From IMG/VR virus record IMGVR_UViG_3300033273_000224, positions 1 through 41,121 of that record: a stretch of DNA of 41,121 nt. One strand, 5' to 3'. The DNA is from a virus. Each line of letters starts with the position of its first letter. Within the stretch, counting starts at the first letter, position 1. Both the position numbers and the translations under genes were made by a program. Under the pieces are notes generated by a model. It had not been told where the DNA came from. It worked only from the letters and a program-made list of their open reading frames with translations, and ran no database searches. Of this stretch, positions 7,533 through 14,724 are shown piece after piece.

Positions 7533-7967
7533 ATGAAACTGATGTTGTCCGAGATTATTCAGAAGGTACACGGGGCAAAGACAAAGGCAAAGAAGATTGA
7601 ACTGCTTCGGCAGTACAACAGTCAGGTCCTGCGGTCTCTGTTCATCGTGAACTTTGATGAGTCTGTGCAGATTCGCATCCCTGAGGGCGATGTTCCCTAT
7701 CGTAAGAACGAAGCACCCAAGGGCACTGAGCACACGCTGCTGGAGCATGAAGGAAGGAAACTGTATTACTTTGTTAAGGGTGGTGCAGATCAGGTTCCGA
7801 ACCTGAAAATCGAATCCATGTTCATTCAGATGCTTGAAGGTCTGCATGAAGATGAGGCAGGACTTCTGATTGATGTATTCAACCGCCGACTTCACAAGAA
7901 GTATCGCATCACTAAGGCAGTGGTATCCGAGGCATTCCCCTCTATCCAGTGGGGGAACCGTAGTTGA
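7533..7967 (+). CDS. Conserved cyanomyovirus-type hypothetical, 144 aa
   Basis: Starts one base after the RNase H stop. It is a soluble mixed alpha/beta protein, with helical first 40 residues, a beta-rich middle (FDESVQIRIPEGD) and a C-terminal helix rich in Arg/Lys. In T4 the gene after rnh is 59, the helicase loader, but I see no convincing match to it. I believe similar proteins of unknown function occur at this locus in other cyanophages (possibly DUF6433), from memory only. Its position suggests a role near replication. Confidence 0.7.
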   Translation: MKLMLSEIIQKVHGAKTKAKKIELLRQYNSQVLRSLFIVNFDESVQIRIPEGDVPYRKNEAPKGTEHTLLEHEGRKLYYFVKGGADQVPNLKIESMFIQMLEGLHEDEAGLLIDVFNRRLHKKYRITKAVVSEAFPSIQWGNRS

Positions 7968-8203
7968 AGAAGATCGCAGAGAACTGCGATCCATCCTTGG
8001 CCAACGACAGATCGCTACCCTATACATCTCACCTTGTTACCTATAGAGTTGACGGGGAGATACGGTATGATCTTGTTGTGGCAAACAAAAAAGTTGATGT
8101 CTTTGATTACTACTGGGATCGTTACCGTGAAGACTTCATCACCTTCCAACAGACGGAGGGTAGAGTCAACCCTAAACTTTGGAGCGCACGGAAGAAAAAA
8201 TGA
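7964..8203 (+). CDS. Hypothetical protein, 79 aa, TTG start
   Basis: The only reasonable start is TTG at 7964, in a TTGA overlap with the preceding stop and with a GGGGGA ribosome site about seven bases upstream. The protein has a central two-strand element (LVTYRVDGEIRYDLVVANKK), then a helix with DYYWDRYRED, and ends in a basic ARKKK. It ends in an ATGA overlap with the next gene. No family recognised. Confidence 0.65.
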   Translation: MKKIAENCDPSLANDRSLPYTSHLVTYRVDGEIRYDLVVANKKVDVFDYYWDRYREDFITFQQTEGRVNPKLWSARKKK

Positions 8204-8475
8204 ATGACAATGTGTACTTTAATCCTCGCAAAGCAGCAGAGGAAGTGAAGAATGAACTGCTCGCTGAACTTGACAGGCGACAAGAAGAACAAGCAAACCT
8301 TGAAGCAGGTAAGAAAACACTCATGGTTCTTGGAACCCTTGTACTTGCACCTGTATTCATGATGCTATTATGGAACTGGTTGATGCCATACTTATTTGGT
8401 CTTAAGACTATTGGATACTTCCAAGCGTTTGGTCTCCACTTCCTTGCCCGTTTGATTTTTAAGCATGATGACTAA
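8200..8475 (+). CDS. Membrane protein, 91 aa
   Basis: The start at 8200 (ATGA overlap) is preferred to an in-frame ATG at 8179 inside the previous gene. The N-terminal 40 residues are a charged helix (AEEVKNELLAELDRRQEEQ). A transmembrane helix follows (TLMVLGTLVLAPVFMMLLWNW) and then a second hydrophobic segment near the C-terminus. It is probably an inner-membrane protein. It overlaps thyX by 11 bases. Function unknown. Confidence 0.7.
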   Translation: MNDNVYFNPRKAAEEVKNELLAELDRRQEEQANLEAGKKTLMVLGTLVLAPVFMMLLWNWLMPYLFGLKTIGYFQAFGLHFLARLIFKHDD

Positions 8476-9169
8476 AGTATGTTTGATCTCTGCTACTCCT
8501 GATGCAGAGAAGACGATGGGATATGTTGCTCGCGTAAGCAACCCCAACAATCAGGAAAACCCTAACGTTGCAGGTCTCCTGTCCTATTGTATCAAACATG
8601 GACACTGGAGCGTGTTTGAGCAGGCACACATGACCCTTGAGATCAACACTACCAGGGGCATCGCAGCTCAAATCCTGAGGCACCGTAGCTTCACATATCA
8701 AGAGTTTTCCCAGCGGTATGCTGATGCCTCTCTGCTGGGTGATGATATCCCTCTGCCAGAACTCCGTCGTCAGGATACCAAGAACCGTCAGAACTCCACT
8801 GCGGACCTTGATCCTATGGTTGTTGCTCGCTTCCAAGCAAAGATTGAAGAGCACTTCTATCATGCTCAGCACATCTATAAAGAGATGTTGGAAGCAGGTG
8901 TGGCAAAGGAGTGTGCTCGTTTTGTACTCCCCCTGGCAACGCCAACCCGTATCTACATGACGGGATCAGTTCGCTCATGGATCCATTACATCAATCTGCG
9001 TACTGCTAACGGTACACAGAAAGAACACATGGAGATCGCTGAACTTTGTAAGAATCATTTCATCTGTCAGTTCCCCACTGTCTCTAAGGCACTGGGTTGG
9101 TGTGAAGATGACTGTGACTGCCCTGAGAAAGATGATCATTGTTACCAATCTGCACTTCTTATACCATGA
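8465..9169 (+). CDS. thyX: FAD-dependent thymidylate synthase
   Basis: A 234-residue ThyX protein that methylates dUMP to dTMP using methylenetetrahydrofolate, NADPH and FAD. The signature RHRxxSxxxxSxRY appears as RHRSFTYQEFSQRY at residues 72-85 (Thr in place of the first Ser, a common variant). Other family segments are visible: the N-terminal CYRV-like region (GYVARVSNP), HWSVFEQAHMTLEI, and the C-terminal TGSVRSWIHYINLR substrate-binding region. It supplies dTTP for phage replication. A second ATG follows directly at 8468. The tail is Cys-rich (CEDDCDC). It ends in an ATGA overlap. Confidence 0.95.
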   Translation: MMTKVCLISATPDAEKTMGYVARVSNPNNQENPNVAGLLSYCIKHGHWSVFEQAHMTLEINTTRGIAAQILRHRSFTYQEFSQRYADASLLGDDIPLPELRRQDTKNRQNSTADLDPMVVARFQAKIEEHFYHAQHIYKEMLEAGVAKECARFVLPLATPTRIYMTGSVRSWIHYINLRTANGTQKEHMEIAELCKNHFICQFPTVSKALGWCEDDCDCPEKDDHCYQSALLIP

Positions 9170-9336
9170 AGCAGTATCCCTATCAGATTACCTACACCCT
9201 GAACAGCACAGGGAATCGTCATCATTTTAAGAAAGTCATGGCAGCATCTCAGAATGAGGCAAAGAAACTTTTCGAGGCAGACATGCCATCGGCAAAGTAT
9301 ATCTGTGCCATTGCACAACCACAGAATAGGAAGTAA
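9166..9336 (+). CDS. Hypothetical protein, 56 aa
   Basis: Start chosen at ATG 9166, which overlaps the thyX stop (ATGA); an upstream in-frame TTG at 9139 would lie inside thyX. The pattern (YPYQITYTL... HHFKKVMAASQNEAKKLFEADMP) looks like a small beta-alpha-beta domain of the kind seen in short phage proteins with the FkkvmAaSqnEAkk motif. Function unknown. It is followed two bases later by the FmdB-like gene. Confidence 0.6.
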   Translation: MKQYPYQITYTLNSTGNRHHFKKVMAASQNEAKKLFEADMPSAKYICAIAQPQNRK

Positions 9337-9338
9337 CA

Positions 9339-9569
9339 ATGCCTACCTACGAGTTTAGAAACAAAGAAACTAATGAGATCATTGAGGTTAGGATGTCTAT
9401 TCATGATCTTGATAAATACAAGTCAGAGCATCCAGAACTAGAACGGTATCTTGGTAACCAAACCAACGGTACTACTTATGGTAAACCAAAGCAGTCGGAT
9501 GGATTCAAGGATGTGATGTCCAAGATTCAACAGGCTCACCCTGGTGCTAACCTCAGTCGTTATATTTGA
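9339..9569 (+). CDS. FmdB-like protein lacking zinc-ribbon cysteines
   Basis: The first residues MPTYEFRNKETNEIIEV match the start of the FmdB zinc-ribbon family (MPTYEYRCxxC), but all expected cysteines are replaced and the 76-residue protein contains none. The C-terminal half (KQSDGFKDVMSKIQQAHPGANL) looks like the tail of cyanophage FmdB-like proteins. FmdB was named as a putative regulator; a DNA-binding role here is only inference. Located between thyX and phoH. Confidence 0.7.
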   Translation: MPTYEFRNKETNEIIEVRMSIHDLDKYKSEHPELERYLGNQTNGTTYGKPKQSDGFKDVMSKIQQAHPGANLSRYI

Positions 9570-9571
9570 TT

Positions 9572-10315
9572 ATGCCTAGAGCAAAAACATTACCTCGGAA
9601 AACTGTTCCTGCTAAGAAACACTTCCGAAAGAAAGCGATTAACCTTGAACATCTGAAACAGATTGAACCACTCACTCCTAATCAGGAACGAGTGTTCAAC
9701 TCTTATGCCGAAGGAAAGAACTTGGTTCTCCACGGTGCTGCGGGTACAGGTAAGACATTCATCAGTCTCTATCTTGCAATGCAAGATGTTCTCGACGAGG
9801 AATCTCCTTACGAGAAGGTATACATGGTTCGCTCTCTTGTTCCTACGAGAGAGATTGGTTTCCTTCCTGGTGACCATGAGGACAAGAGTAACTTGTACCA
9901 GATTCCGTACAAGAATATGGTGAAGTATATGTTCACCATGCCTGATGACAACAGTTTCGAGACGCTGTATGATAACCTGAGAGCACAGGAAACTGTGTCC
10001 TTCTGGTCTACCTCGTTCATTCGAGGTGTTACAATGGACAACTGTGTTATCATTGTAGACGAGTTCAGTAACCTGAACTTCCACGAACTAGACTCCATCA
10101 TCACTCGTGTTGGTGAGAACTGTAAGATCATTTTCTCTGGTGACTATTCCCAGTCGGATTTGGTCAAGATAAATGAGCGTACAGGTGTGCTTGACTTCAT
10201 GAAGATCATGCAGACCATGCCCTCAGTCGATGTCGTTGAGTTTGGCATCGATGATATTGTCCGTAGTGGTTTCGTCCGCGAATACCTCATCTCTAAAATC
10301 AATCTTGGATTCTGA
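9572..10315 (+). CDS. phoH: PhoH-like P-loop ATPase
   Basis: ATG 9572 is preferred over an in-frame TTG at 9566. This 248-residue PhoH family ATPase has Walker A GAAGTGKT at residues 55-62 and Walker B VIIVDEF ending at Asp163-Glu164. Family segments VYMVRSLVPTREIGFLPGD, VSFWSTSFIRGVTMDNC and IIFSGDYSQSDL are also present. PhoH proteins resemble RNA/DNA helicase cores and are common auxiliary genes of marine phages; their biochemical role in infection remains unclear. The basic N-terminal 30 residues may bind nucleic acid. Confidence 0.93.
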   Translation: MPRAKTLPRKTVPAKKHFRKKAINLEHLKQIEPLTPNQERVFNSYAEGKNLVLHGAAGTGKTFISLYLAMQDVLDEESPYEKVYMVRSLVPTREIGFLPGDHEDKSNLYQIPYKNMVKYMFTMPDDNSFETLYDNLRAQETVSFWSTSFIRGVTMDNCVIIVDEFSNLNFHELDSIITRVGENCKIIFSGDYSQSDLVKINERTGVLDFMKIMQTMPSVDVVEFGIDDIVRSGFVREYLISKINLGF

Positions 10316-10321
10316 TTTATT

Positions 10322-11002
10322 ATGACATTTGTGCACCTTGGTCCAGCGACAGAGATATCTGAGCTGGACTCTCAAACACTGCCTCAAGGGAGGTTTTACA
10401 AACTACCTGGAGGTCAGTGGGTGCCAAGTGTCACCACTGTGGTGAGTCACAACACCAAAGCAGGCATCCTAGAGTGGGAGAAGCGTGTCGGTTTTACAGA
10501 AGCAGAAAGGATTCGTCGTGTCGCTTCTTGGCGTGGGTCTCAGTATCATTCCATCGTTGAGCACTATCTAAACAATGACTTGGAGAAAACTAAAGAAGGC
10601 GAAGGTCTTCCCGTCTACCTTTTTAGGGCTGCTCGTAAGACTCTTGATCGTATTGGTCCTATTCACTGTCTCGAAACCCCTCTTCATTCTGCTCGCCTGG
10701 GGATCGCTGGTCGGGTTGATTGTATTGCTGAGTTTGATGGTGAGCTTGCTGTAATCGATTTCAAAACCACTACTAAACTTAAGAAACCTGAGCATCTGGA
10801 GAAGTTCTTCGTACAAGAAGCAGCATATGCTTACATGTATTATGAACTGACTGGTGTTGAGGTTGATAAACTGGTAACACTGTCTGTTGCTGAAGACGGA
10901 CAGACTCAAGTTGAACAACGTTATGACAAGATCCCCTACATGAATACTTTGATTGACTGGATCAAGGAATACCGCTATTATGCGAGGGGGATTAACAAGT
11001 GA
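10322..11002 (+). CDS. PD-(D/E)XK family exonuclease
   Basis: A 226-residue RecB/Cas4-type nuclease domain. The catalytic core is visible as GRVDCI (Asp133), then AVIDFKTTTK (Asp146-Phe-Lys148), followed by a QEAAYAYMY helix. An N-terminal LPSVTT-like element (WVPSVTTVVS) and the RGSQYHSIVEHYL helix correspond to the MGME1/Cas4-like exonuclease family. It probably trims or degrades DNA in recombination, repair or host DNA breakdown. It is encoded between phoH and gp33, with a GTGA overlap to the latter. Confidence 0.85.
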   Translation: MTFVHLGPATEISELDSQTLPQGRFYKLPGGQWVPSVTTVVSHNTKAGILEWEKRVGFTEAERIRRVASWRGSQYHSIVEHYLNNDLEKTKEGEGLPVYLFRAARKTLDRIGPIHCLETPLHSARLGIAGRVDCIAEFDGELAVIDFKTTTKLKKPEHLEKFFVQEAAYAYMYYELTGVEVDKLVTLSVAEDGQTQVEQRYDKIPYMNTLIDWIKEYRYYARGINK

Positions 11003-11244
11003 AGGAGATTGAAGAAAGGTTTATGACGCAAGCGAAGTTCTCTGCTCTCGTTGAGAAGACGGTGAAAGACTCCAACGGTTTGGTTAACTACATCGAAGCA
11101 GTCACATCTATTTGTGATGAGTATGAGATCGAAGTTGAAACCGCTAGCAAGTTGATCTCCAAACCTCTCAAGGATAAAATCAAATACAACGCACAACAAC
11201 TTAACTACATCAAACGCACAAGCAGAGGAGTTCTTCCCCTATGA
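10999..11244 (+). CDS. 33: Late transcription co-activator gp33
   Basis: An 81-residue protein that resembles T4 gp33 in pattern. The segment YIEAVTSICDEYEIE..ASKLISKPLKDKIKYNAQ parallels YLEATTAFLEENSIPETQFAKFIPSGIIEKIQ of T4, and the protein ends in a short hydrophobic tail (GVLPL), as T4 gp33 ends in a clamp-binding tail. gp33 links host RNA polymerase to the sliding clamp for late transcription. GTG 10999 overlaps the upstream stop; ATG 11023 (MTQAKFS) is an alternative start. It is shorter than T4 gp33 (112 aa). The assignment is from remembered sequence, so moderate confidence. Confidence 0.65.
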   Translation: MKEIEERFMTQAKFSALVEKTVKDSNGLVNYIEAVTSICDEYEIEVETASKLISKPLKDKIKYNAQQLNYIKRTSRGVLPL

Positions 11245-11621
11245 CTGAAGCAAATGAGTTTTTTAACTCCGATCTCGTACGAGAGGAGATCCAAGACATC
11301 CAAAACACTTACGAAGAACTCCTGAAGATGAGCAACAAGCTTCAGGAGTTTTCTCCGCAAGAGCGATTGGATCACATCAATAAAACACTTGAGTTAATCG
11401 CTAAGCAGAAGGTGTTCTACGCCCGTCTCGCACTGGCATCGCACCACGTTGAGGAGAATCAGCGTGATGGCAGCGTGTCTGAGATGAAGGATCGTATTGA
11501 CACCATGTCTCAGATGTACTCAGGTGGTCTCGACCTGACGATGGTGCTCGATCAGATGGAGAGCAAACTCAGGGAGTGGAAGTCCCAGATCCTTGAGTCG
11601 GGTCACACCTCAGAGGGTTGA
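11241..11621 (+). CDS. DUF1825-like protein shared with cyanobacteria
   Basis: A 126-residue all-helical protein. Its opening FFNSDLVREEIQDIQNTYEELLKMSNKLQEF and regular helices match my memory of the cyanobacterial DUF1825 family (FFDSEIVQQEAKQLFEDYQ...). DUF1825 is of unknown function and is found in cyanobacteria and their phages, so it may have come from a host. Its start is an ATGA overlap with gp33. It lies just before the gp32 promoter region. Confidence 0.7.
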   Translation: MTEANEFFNSDLVREEIQDIQNTYEELLKMSNKLQEFSPQERLDHINKTLELIAKQKVFYARLALASHHVEENQRDGSVSEMKDRIDTMSQMYSGGLDLTMVLDQMESKLREWKSQILESGHTSEG

Positions 11622-11647
11622 CGCTCGCCTAAATAGTGTGCTATCCT
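11618..11647 (+). promoter_or_regulatory. Promoter for gp32, sigma-70-type with late motif in spacer
   Basis: TTGACG (11618-11623), an 18-nt spacer, and TATCCT (11642-11647) with a TGC extended -10 just before it. A CTAAATA motif lies in the spacer at 11629-11635. gp32 starts 53 nt downstream. The overlap of both motif types suggests expression across infection, as expected for an SSB needed in quantity. Confidence 0.55.
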
Positions 11648-11699
11648 TACAGGGTAGTCAACCAATACAACTACACCACTCAATACGGAGAATACAAAC

Positions 11700-12596
11700 A
11701 TGTCTTTCGCATCCCTCAAAAAGTCCAGCGGTTCTTCCTTTGCCTCTCTGAACAAGGCAATCGAGAAGATGTCTTCCTCTGGTTCTAAAGTGGATGAACG
11801 CTTCTGGAAACCTGAAATGGACAAGAGCGGTAACGGTTATGCCGTGATCCGTTTCCTACCTGAGAAGGATACTGATCTGCCCTGGGCACAGGTCTGGTCT
11901 CACGCCTTCCAAGGTCCTGGTGGTTGGTACATTGAGAACTCCCTGACCACTCTCGGTCAGAAGGATCCTGTCGGTGAACTGAACCGTCAACTCTGGAACT
12001 CTGGCATCGATGCCGACAAGGAGGTTGCTCGTAAGCAGAAGCGCAAACTGTCATACTATAGCAATATATACGTCGTTCGTGACCCCCTGCACCCCGAGAA
12101 CGAGGGTAAGGTGTTCCTCTACAAGTACGGCAAGAAAATCCATGATAAGATCGTTGCCGCTGCTCAACCTCAGTTTGAGGATGAGACTCCCATCAACCCC
12201 TTCGATTTCTGGAAGGGTGCTGACTTCAAACTGAAGATCACCAAGGTTGCTGGGTTCTGGAACTACGATAAGTCTGAGTTCGATCGTCCATCTACCCTTG
12301 GTAACATGACCGACGAACAACTGGAAGAGATTTACAACCAAGAGTATTCACTCAAGGAGTTCATTGATCCTTCCAACTTCAAGTCCTATGAGGAACTGGA
12401 AGCACGTCTGAGCATGGTCCTCAACAAGAAGCAGGCACGTCCTGTGGTTGAGGATGAGGAGGATGAAGAACTGTTCGCTCAGGAAACTGTCACACCTGCT
12501 GCCCCCAGTGGGTTTGGTTCTAAGGTAGAATCATTCCAACAGGAGTCGGACGAACCCGATCTCTCTTACTTTGAAGACCTCGCTGCTGAACTCTGA
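11700..12596 (+). CDS. 32: Single-stranded DNA-binding protein gp32
   Basis: A 298-residue gp32 homologue that coats ssDNA in replication, recombination and repair. Matches to T4 gp32 are visible along the length: DKSGNGYAVIRFLPEKD, GGWYIEN, KRKLSYYSNIYVVRDPLHPENEGKVFLYKYGKKIHDKI, WKGADFKLKITKVAGFWNYDKSEF, and an acidic C-terminal tail ending DLAAEL that would recruit partner proteins. The N-terminal repeat SFASL (residues 2-6 and 14-18) replaces the T4 B-domain. It has no cysteine: the T4 zinc-site cysteines are absent, although the His in SHAF is kept. Confidence 0.95.
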   Translation: MSFASLKKSSGSSFASLNKAIEKMSSSGSKVDERFWKPEMDKSGNGYAVIRFLPEKDTDLPWAQVWSHAFQGPGGWYIENSLTTLGQKDPVGELNRQLWNSGIDADKEVARKQKRKLSYYSNIYVVRDPLHPENEGKVFLYKYGKKIHDKIVAAAQPQFEDETPINPFDFWKGADFKLKITKVAGFWNYDKSEFDRPSTLGNMTDEQLEEIYNQEYSLKEFIDPSNFKSYEELEARLSMVLNKKQARPVVEDEEDEELFAQETVTPAAPSGFGSKVESFQQESDEPDLSYFEDLAAEL

Positions 12597-12862
12597 TGAA
12601 ACTCCTTGCTCTCCCCCTGCTACTGCTCACAGCATCCCCCGCTAGCGCGATAACTTGGGGAGAGTTTTGGGAACCATTCAAAGATGATCACCACCATCAT
12701 CACCACCACTACGAGCGGCACCACCATCACATACCACGCCGTTCCTTCTGCTACGAAACTATTCACCATGAGGAGTACATCCCAGGTGACTACAGTAGAA
12801 GCGGAAGGTACAGACCAGGGTGGGTACGTCGTTGGACTGAGAGAGTCCAAGTGAGGTGCTGA
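12596..12862 (+). CDS. Secreted histidine-rich protein, 88 aa
   Basis: It overlaps the gp32 stop (ATGA). A signal peptide of 18 residues (MKLLALPLLLLTASPASA) is followed by a short mature protein with runs of seven His (32-38) and four His (42-45) and two more at 57-58. The rest is Arg/Tyr-rich with two cysteines (52 and 88) that could form a disulfide. It would be exported to the periplasm or envelope. The His clusters suggest binding of Ni, Zn, Cu or similar metals, or a pH-sensitive charge switch; no family recognised. Confidence 0.7.
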   Translation: MKLLALPLLLLTASPASAITWGEFWEPFKDDHHHHHHHYERHHHHIPRRSFCYETIHHEEYIPGDYSRSGRYRPGWVRRWTERVQVRC

Positions 12863-12888
12863 ACCAAAAACGACTTTTGATTTACAGA

Positions 12889-12919
12889 ATACCCCGAAAA
12901 AAACTCGGGGTATTTTTTT
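12889..12919 (+). terminator. Intrinsic terminator ending the replication block
   Basis: A 9-bp perfect stem ATACCCCGA (12889-12897) and TCGGGGTAT (12905-12913), with a run of T residues from 12913 to 12919. It lies 27 nt after the stop of the His-rich gene and closes the gp32 transcription unit. Confidence 0.9.
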
Positions 12920-12935
12920 GCCCCCAGGGTTTTTC

Positions 12936-12943
12936 AATAAATA
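12936..12943 (+). promoter_or_regulatory. Late promoter AATAAATA
   Basis: The T4-type late octamer (NATAAATA) lies 17 nt past the terminator and 22 nt before the next ATG. This terminator-then-late-promoter layout is the clearest unit boundary in the window. Confidence 0.65.
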
Positions 12944-12964
12944 TCTACAGTACGAGAGGTACAA

Positions 12965-13282
12965 ATGCTTTCTACGCAGTATCGTCTTCGTTTAGAAGGC
13001 ATATGTCAGAAGATTGCTTTGGGGGAGTCTGTAGACCTCCTAGATATGATATGGGCAGAAAAACTTGGTAAGGCAAATACCAGTGCTCGTGAAATGTTGA
13101 AGAAAGCACGTCGAAGAGCTGCTAACCCAGATATGGTCGAAGGTAGCATGGACGATTTTATGAATCAAATGGGATTGGGTGATCCTGACCCTTCTAACCA
13201 CCGTACAGGATTCTCTGGTGCGGATGAGATCGTAGACTGGTTCAAACAAGACAAACCCGATGATTGGAGGCAAAGAGATTGA
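12965..13282 (+). CDS. Hypothetical protein, 105 aa
   Basis: A helical N-terminal half (YRLRLEGICQKIALGESVDLLDMIWAEKL) is followed by a basic helix (REMLKKARRRAANP) and an acidic Gly/Asp-rich tail. It is the first gene after a terminator and late promoter. The pattern resembles short proteins found beside structural genes in cyanophages, but no function is assignable. It ends in a TTGA overlap with the next gene. Confidence 0.65.
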   Translation: MLSTQYRLRLEGICQKIALGESVDLLDMIWAEKLGKANTSAREMLKKARRRAANPDMVEGSMDDFMNQMGLGDPDPSNHRTGFSGADEIVDWFKQDKPDDWRQRD

Positions 13283-13491
13283 AATCTTCCTTAATCCTTG
13301 CACTCTGCTTTACGCCGATTGCAATAATCTGGATTATGATGAAACTTGCAGTATGGTTGTCCGCTAGCATTGGTGAGGCGAAGTATGTCAAACGAGAATC
13401 CAAAAAACCACACGGACCTTATGTGGCAAATGCATATGCAGACGTTGATGAAGAGGAAGAGGAGTATGGAGATCGCACAGACTATCGATGA
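13279..13491 (+). CDS. Small membrane protein, 70 aa, TTG start
   Basis: Start taken as TTG 13279, which overlaps the upstream stop (TTGA) and has GGAGG at 13266-13270 at good spacing; another TTG at 13264 is in frame but would lie before the ribosome site. Residues about 4-29 form a long transmembrane helix (LILALCFTPIAIIWIMMKLAVWL). A Lys-rich stretch and a poly-Glu/Asp tail follow. Function unknown. Confidence 0.6.
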   Translation: MKSSLILALCFTPIAIIWIMMKLAVWLSASIGEAKYVKRESKKPHGPYVANAYADVDEEEEEYGDRTDYR

Positions 13492-13612
13492 AGCTCTTGA
13501 AGAGTATTATTCGCTTCATGGTAAACCTGTGCCACAATGGAAAAGGCAAAAAGATCCCCAATGGTGGATAGACTACCTTATTTCCCTAGGACTTGACAAA
13601 CGGAATCCATAG
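13466..13612 (+). CDS. Hypothetical protein, 48 aa
   Basis: The frame opens earlier (ATG 13346 and 13385), but these lie deep inside the preceding gene. ATG 13466, preceded by purine-rich AGGAAGAGGAG, gives a compact protein: MEIAQTIDEALEEYYSLHGKP then a Trp-rich QWKRQKDPQWWIDYLISLGLD. It overlaps the upstream gene by 26 bases. Start and function uncertain; ATG 13385 remains possible. Confidence 0.5.
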   Translation: MEIAQTIDEALEEYYSLHGKPVPQWKRQKDPQWWIDYLISLGLDKRNP

Positions 13613-13622
13613 GGTATATACT
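13593..13622 (+). promoter_or_regulatory. Sigma-70-type promoter
   Basis: TTGACA (13593-13598), an 18-nt spacer, and TATACT (13617-13622), at the end of the 48-residue gene. It would drive the small gene just downstream with a very short leader. Confidence 0.6.
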
Positions 13623-13631
13623 ATTGAGAGA

Positions 13632-13859
13632 ATGACGCACATTATGCACTATCGTCCGTATTCGCCAGAATGGCATCGATATCGCTATTTGAAGGAAGCG
13701 ATCGATAAGTACCTAGATGACGGTATTGACCCAACCTTCATTATGGACGATATCCGCGATATCCTCCATATTCGCTCTGAAACCGCATATGACGAGTTTC
13801 AGCGAATCAACCAGTTGGAGCATTACCTCAGTAGCCAGAACCTGACGAACCAGAGCTAG
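13632..13859 (+). CDS. Hypothetical protein, 75 aa
   Basis: ATG 13632 lies about 10 nt past the promoter -10, so ATG 13644 (MHYRPYSPEWHRYRYL) is an equally good start with a more usual leader. The protein is helical with aromatic and acidic residues (EAIDKYLDDGIDPTFIMDDIRDIL) and a ribbon-helix-like feel, but no family is recognised. Its 3' end overlaps the convergent gp53 gene by 32 bases. Confidence 0.6.
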   Translation: MTHIMHYRPYSPEWHRYRYLKEAIDKYLDDGIDPTFIMDDIRDILHIRSETAYDEFQRINQLEHYLSSQNLTNQS

Positions 13860-14724
13860 TATCTGTAGATGCAGCAGTAGAACTGGAATCCTGTGTTCCT
13901 GCAGCAACGCCAGAAGAAGTAATCGTATCAGATACCGCTTCTTGGACTGCAAAGATGACTGCTGCAGATCCAGCAGTCTTAGCAAATGTTTTATCTGCGA
14001 AGTCTTGCTGAGGAACAGTCTTAGTGACTGCATCACGACCAATATCGGTACTATAGACTTCTTTCTCCTTGATATAGTTGTTGTCGATAACGTCAAACGT
14101 CTTCTTGATCGTTTCTTCGTCAAGTTCTTCGTTTGGTAGATATTCGACCAGTTCGCTAAACTCCGCAATGAAGTTAGAGAGGTATTGGGGTTTTAGAAGG
14201 TAGATATTGCGTTTATAGTCGTTTTGCTCGATTTCGTAATCGTAGTTTGAGACGGGTCTGACGCATTCCGAAACAGGTCTGACCACACCATGACTATCGG
14301 TGTATTGATAGTTAAAGTTACACTCCACACCTGCAGGTATAAGAACAGTTCCCTTAGAATCGGTGATTTCAAGGGTTTCGTAGTGATGAACTGAACCTGC
14401 ATCATCACCATACTTATTTTGCACATGAGTCATGAGTTCATCCTCATGCATTGGCCATTCGTTGTAGATATTGATGATATTATTGGCAATAAGCACAGTC
14501 CAGTCTAACTGAGGGTCACCATATGCCTTGTTGGCAACCTCATCGGGTCTTTCGTTAGCACCAATAGAATACTGCTGGAAACCAAGCACCGCACCAGAGA
14601 GATCATCTCTGATTTTGATGCGACGGAAGATATTCTTTGCTTGAATATACGGATCTACGCCTTGCTTGAAAAAACTGTCAAGACGAACGTATACGTCAGG
14701 TAGATATGAAAAGTATGTGCTCAT
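13828..14724 (-). CDS. 53: Baseplate wedge protein gp53
   Basis: A gp53-type protein of 298 residues. The core LSGAVLGFQQYSIGANERPDEVANKAYGDPQLDWTVLIANNIINIYNEWPM matches the T4 gp53 pattern (..YYIKGSPRPEELANAIYGNPQLYWVLLM..). gp53 completes the six wedges of the baseplate around the hub. T4 gp53 is 196 aa; the extra length here is a central beta insert and a C-terminal tail of about 50 residues that is almost only Ser, Thr, Ala, Gly. It starts in an ATGA overlap with the gp48 stop, so both minus-strand genes form one operon. Confidence 0.85.
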   Translation of the reverse strand: MSTYFSYLPDVYVRLDSFFKQGVDPYIQAKNIFRRIKIRDDLSGAVLGFQQYSIGANERPDEVANKAYGDPQLDWTVLIANNIINIYNEWPMHEDELMTHVQNKYGDDAGSVHHYETLEITDSKGTVLIPAGVECNFNYQYTDSHGVVRPVSECVRPVSNYDYEIEQNDYKRNIYLLKPQYLSNFIAEFSELVEYLPNEELDEETIKKTFDVIDNNYIKEKEVYSTDIGRDAVTKTVPQQDFADKTFAKTAGSAAVIFAVQEAVSDTITSSGVAAGTQDSSSTAASTDTSSGSSGSGY

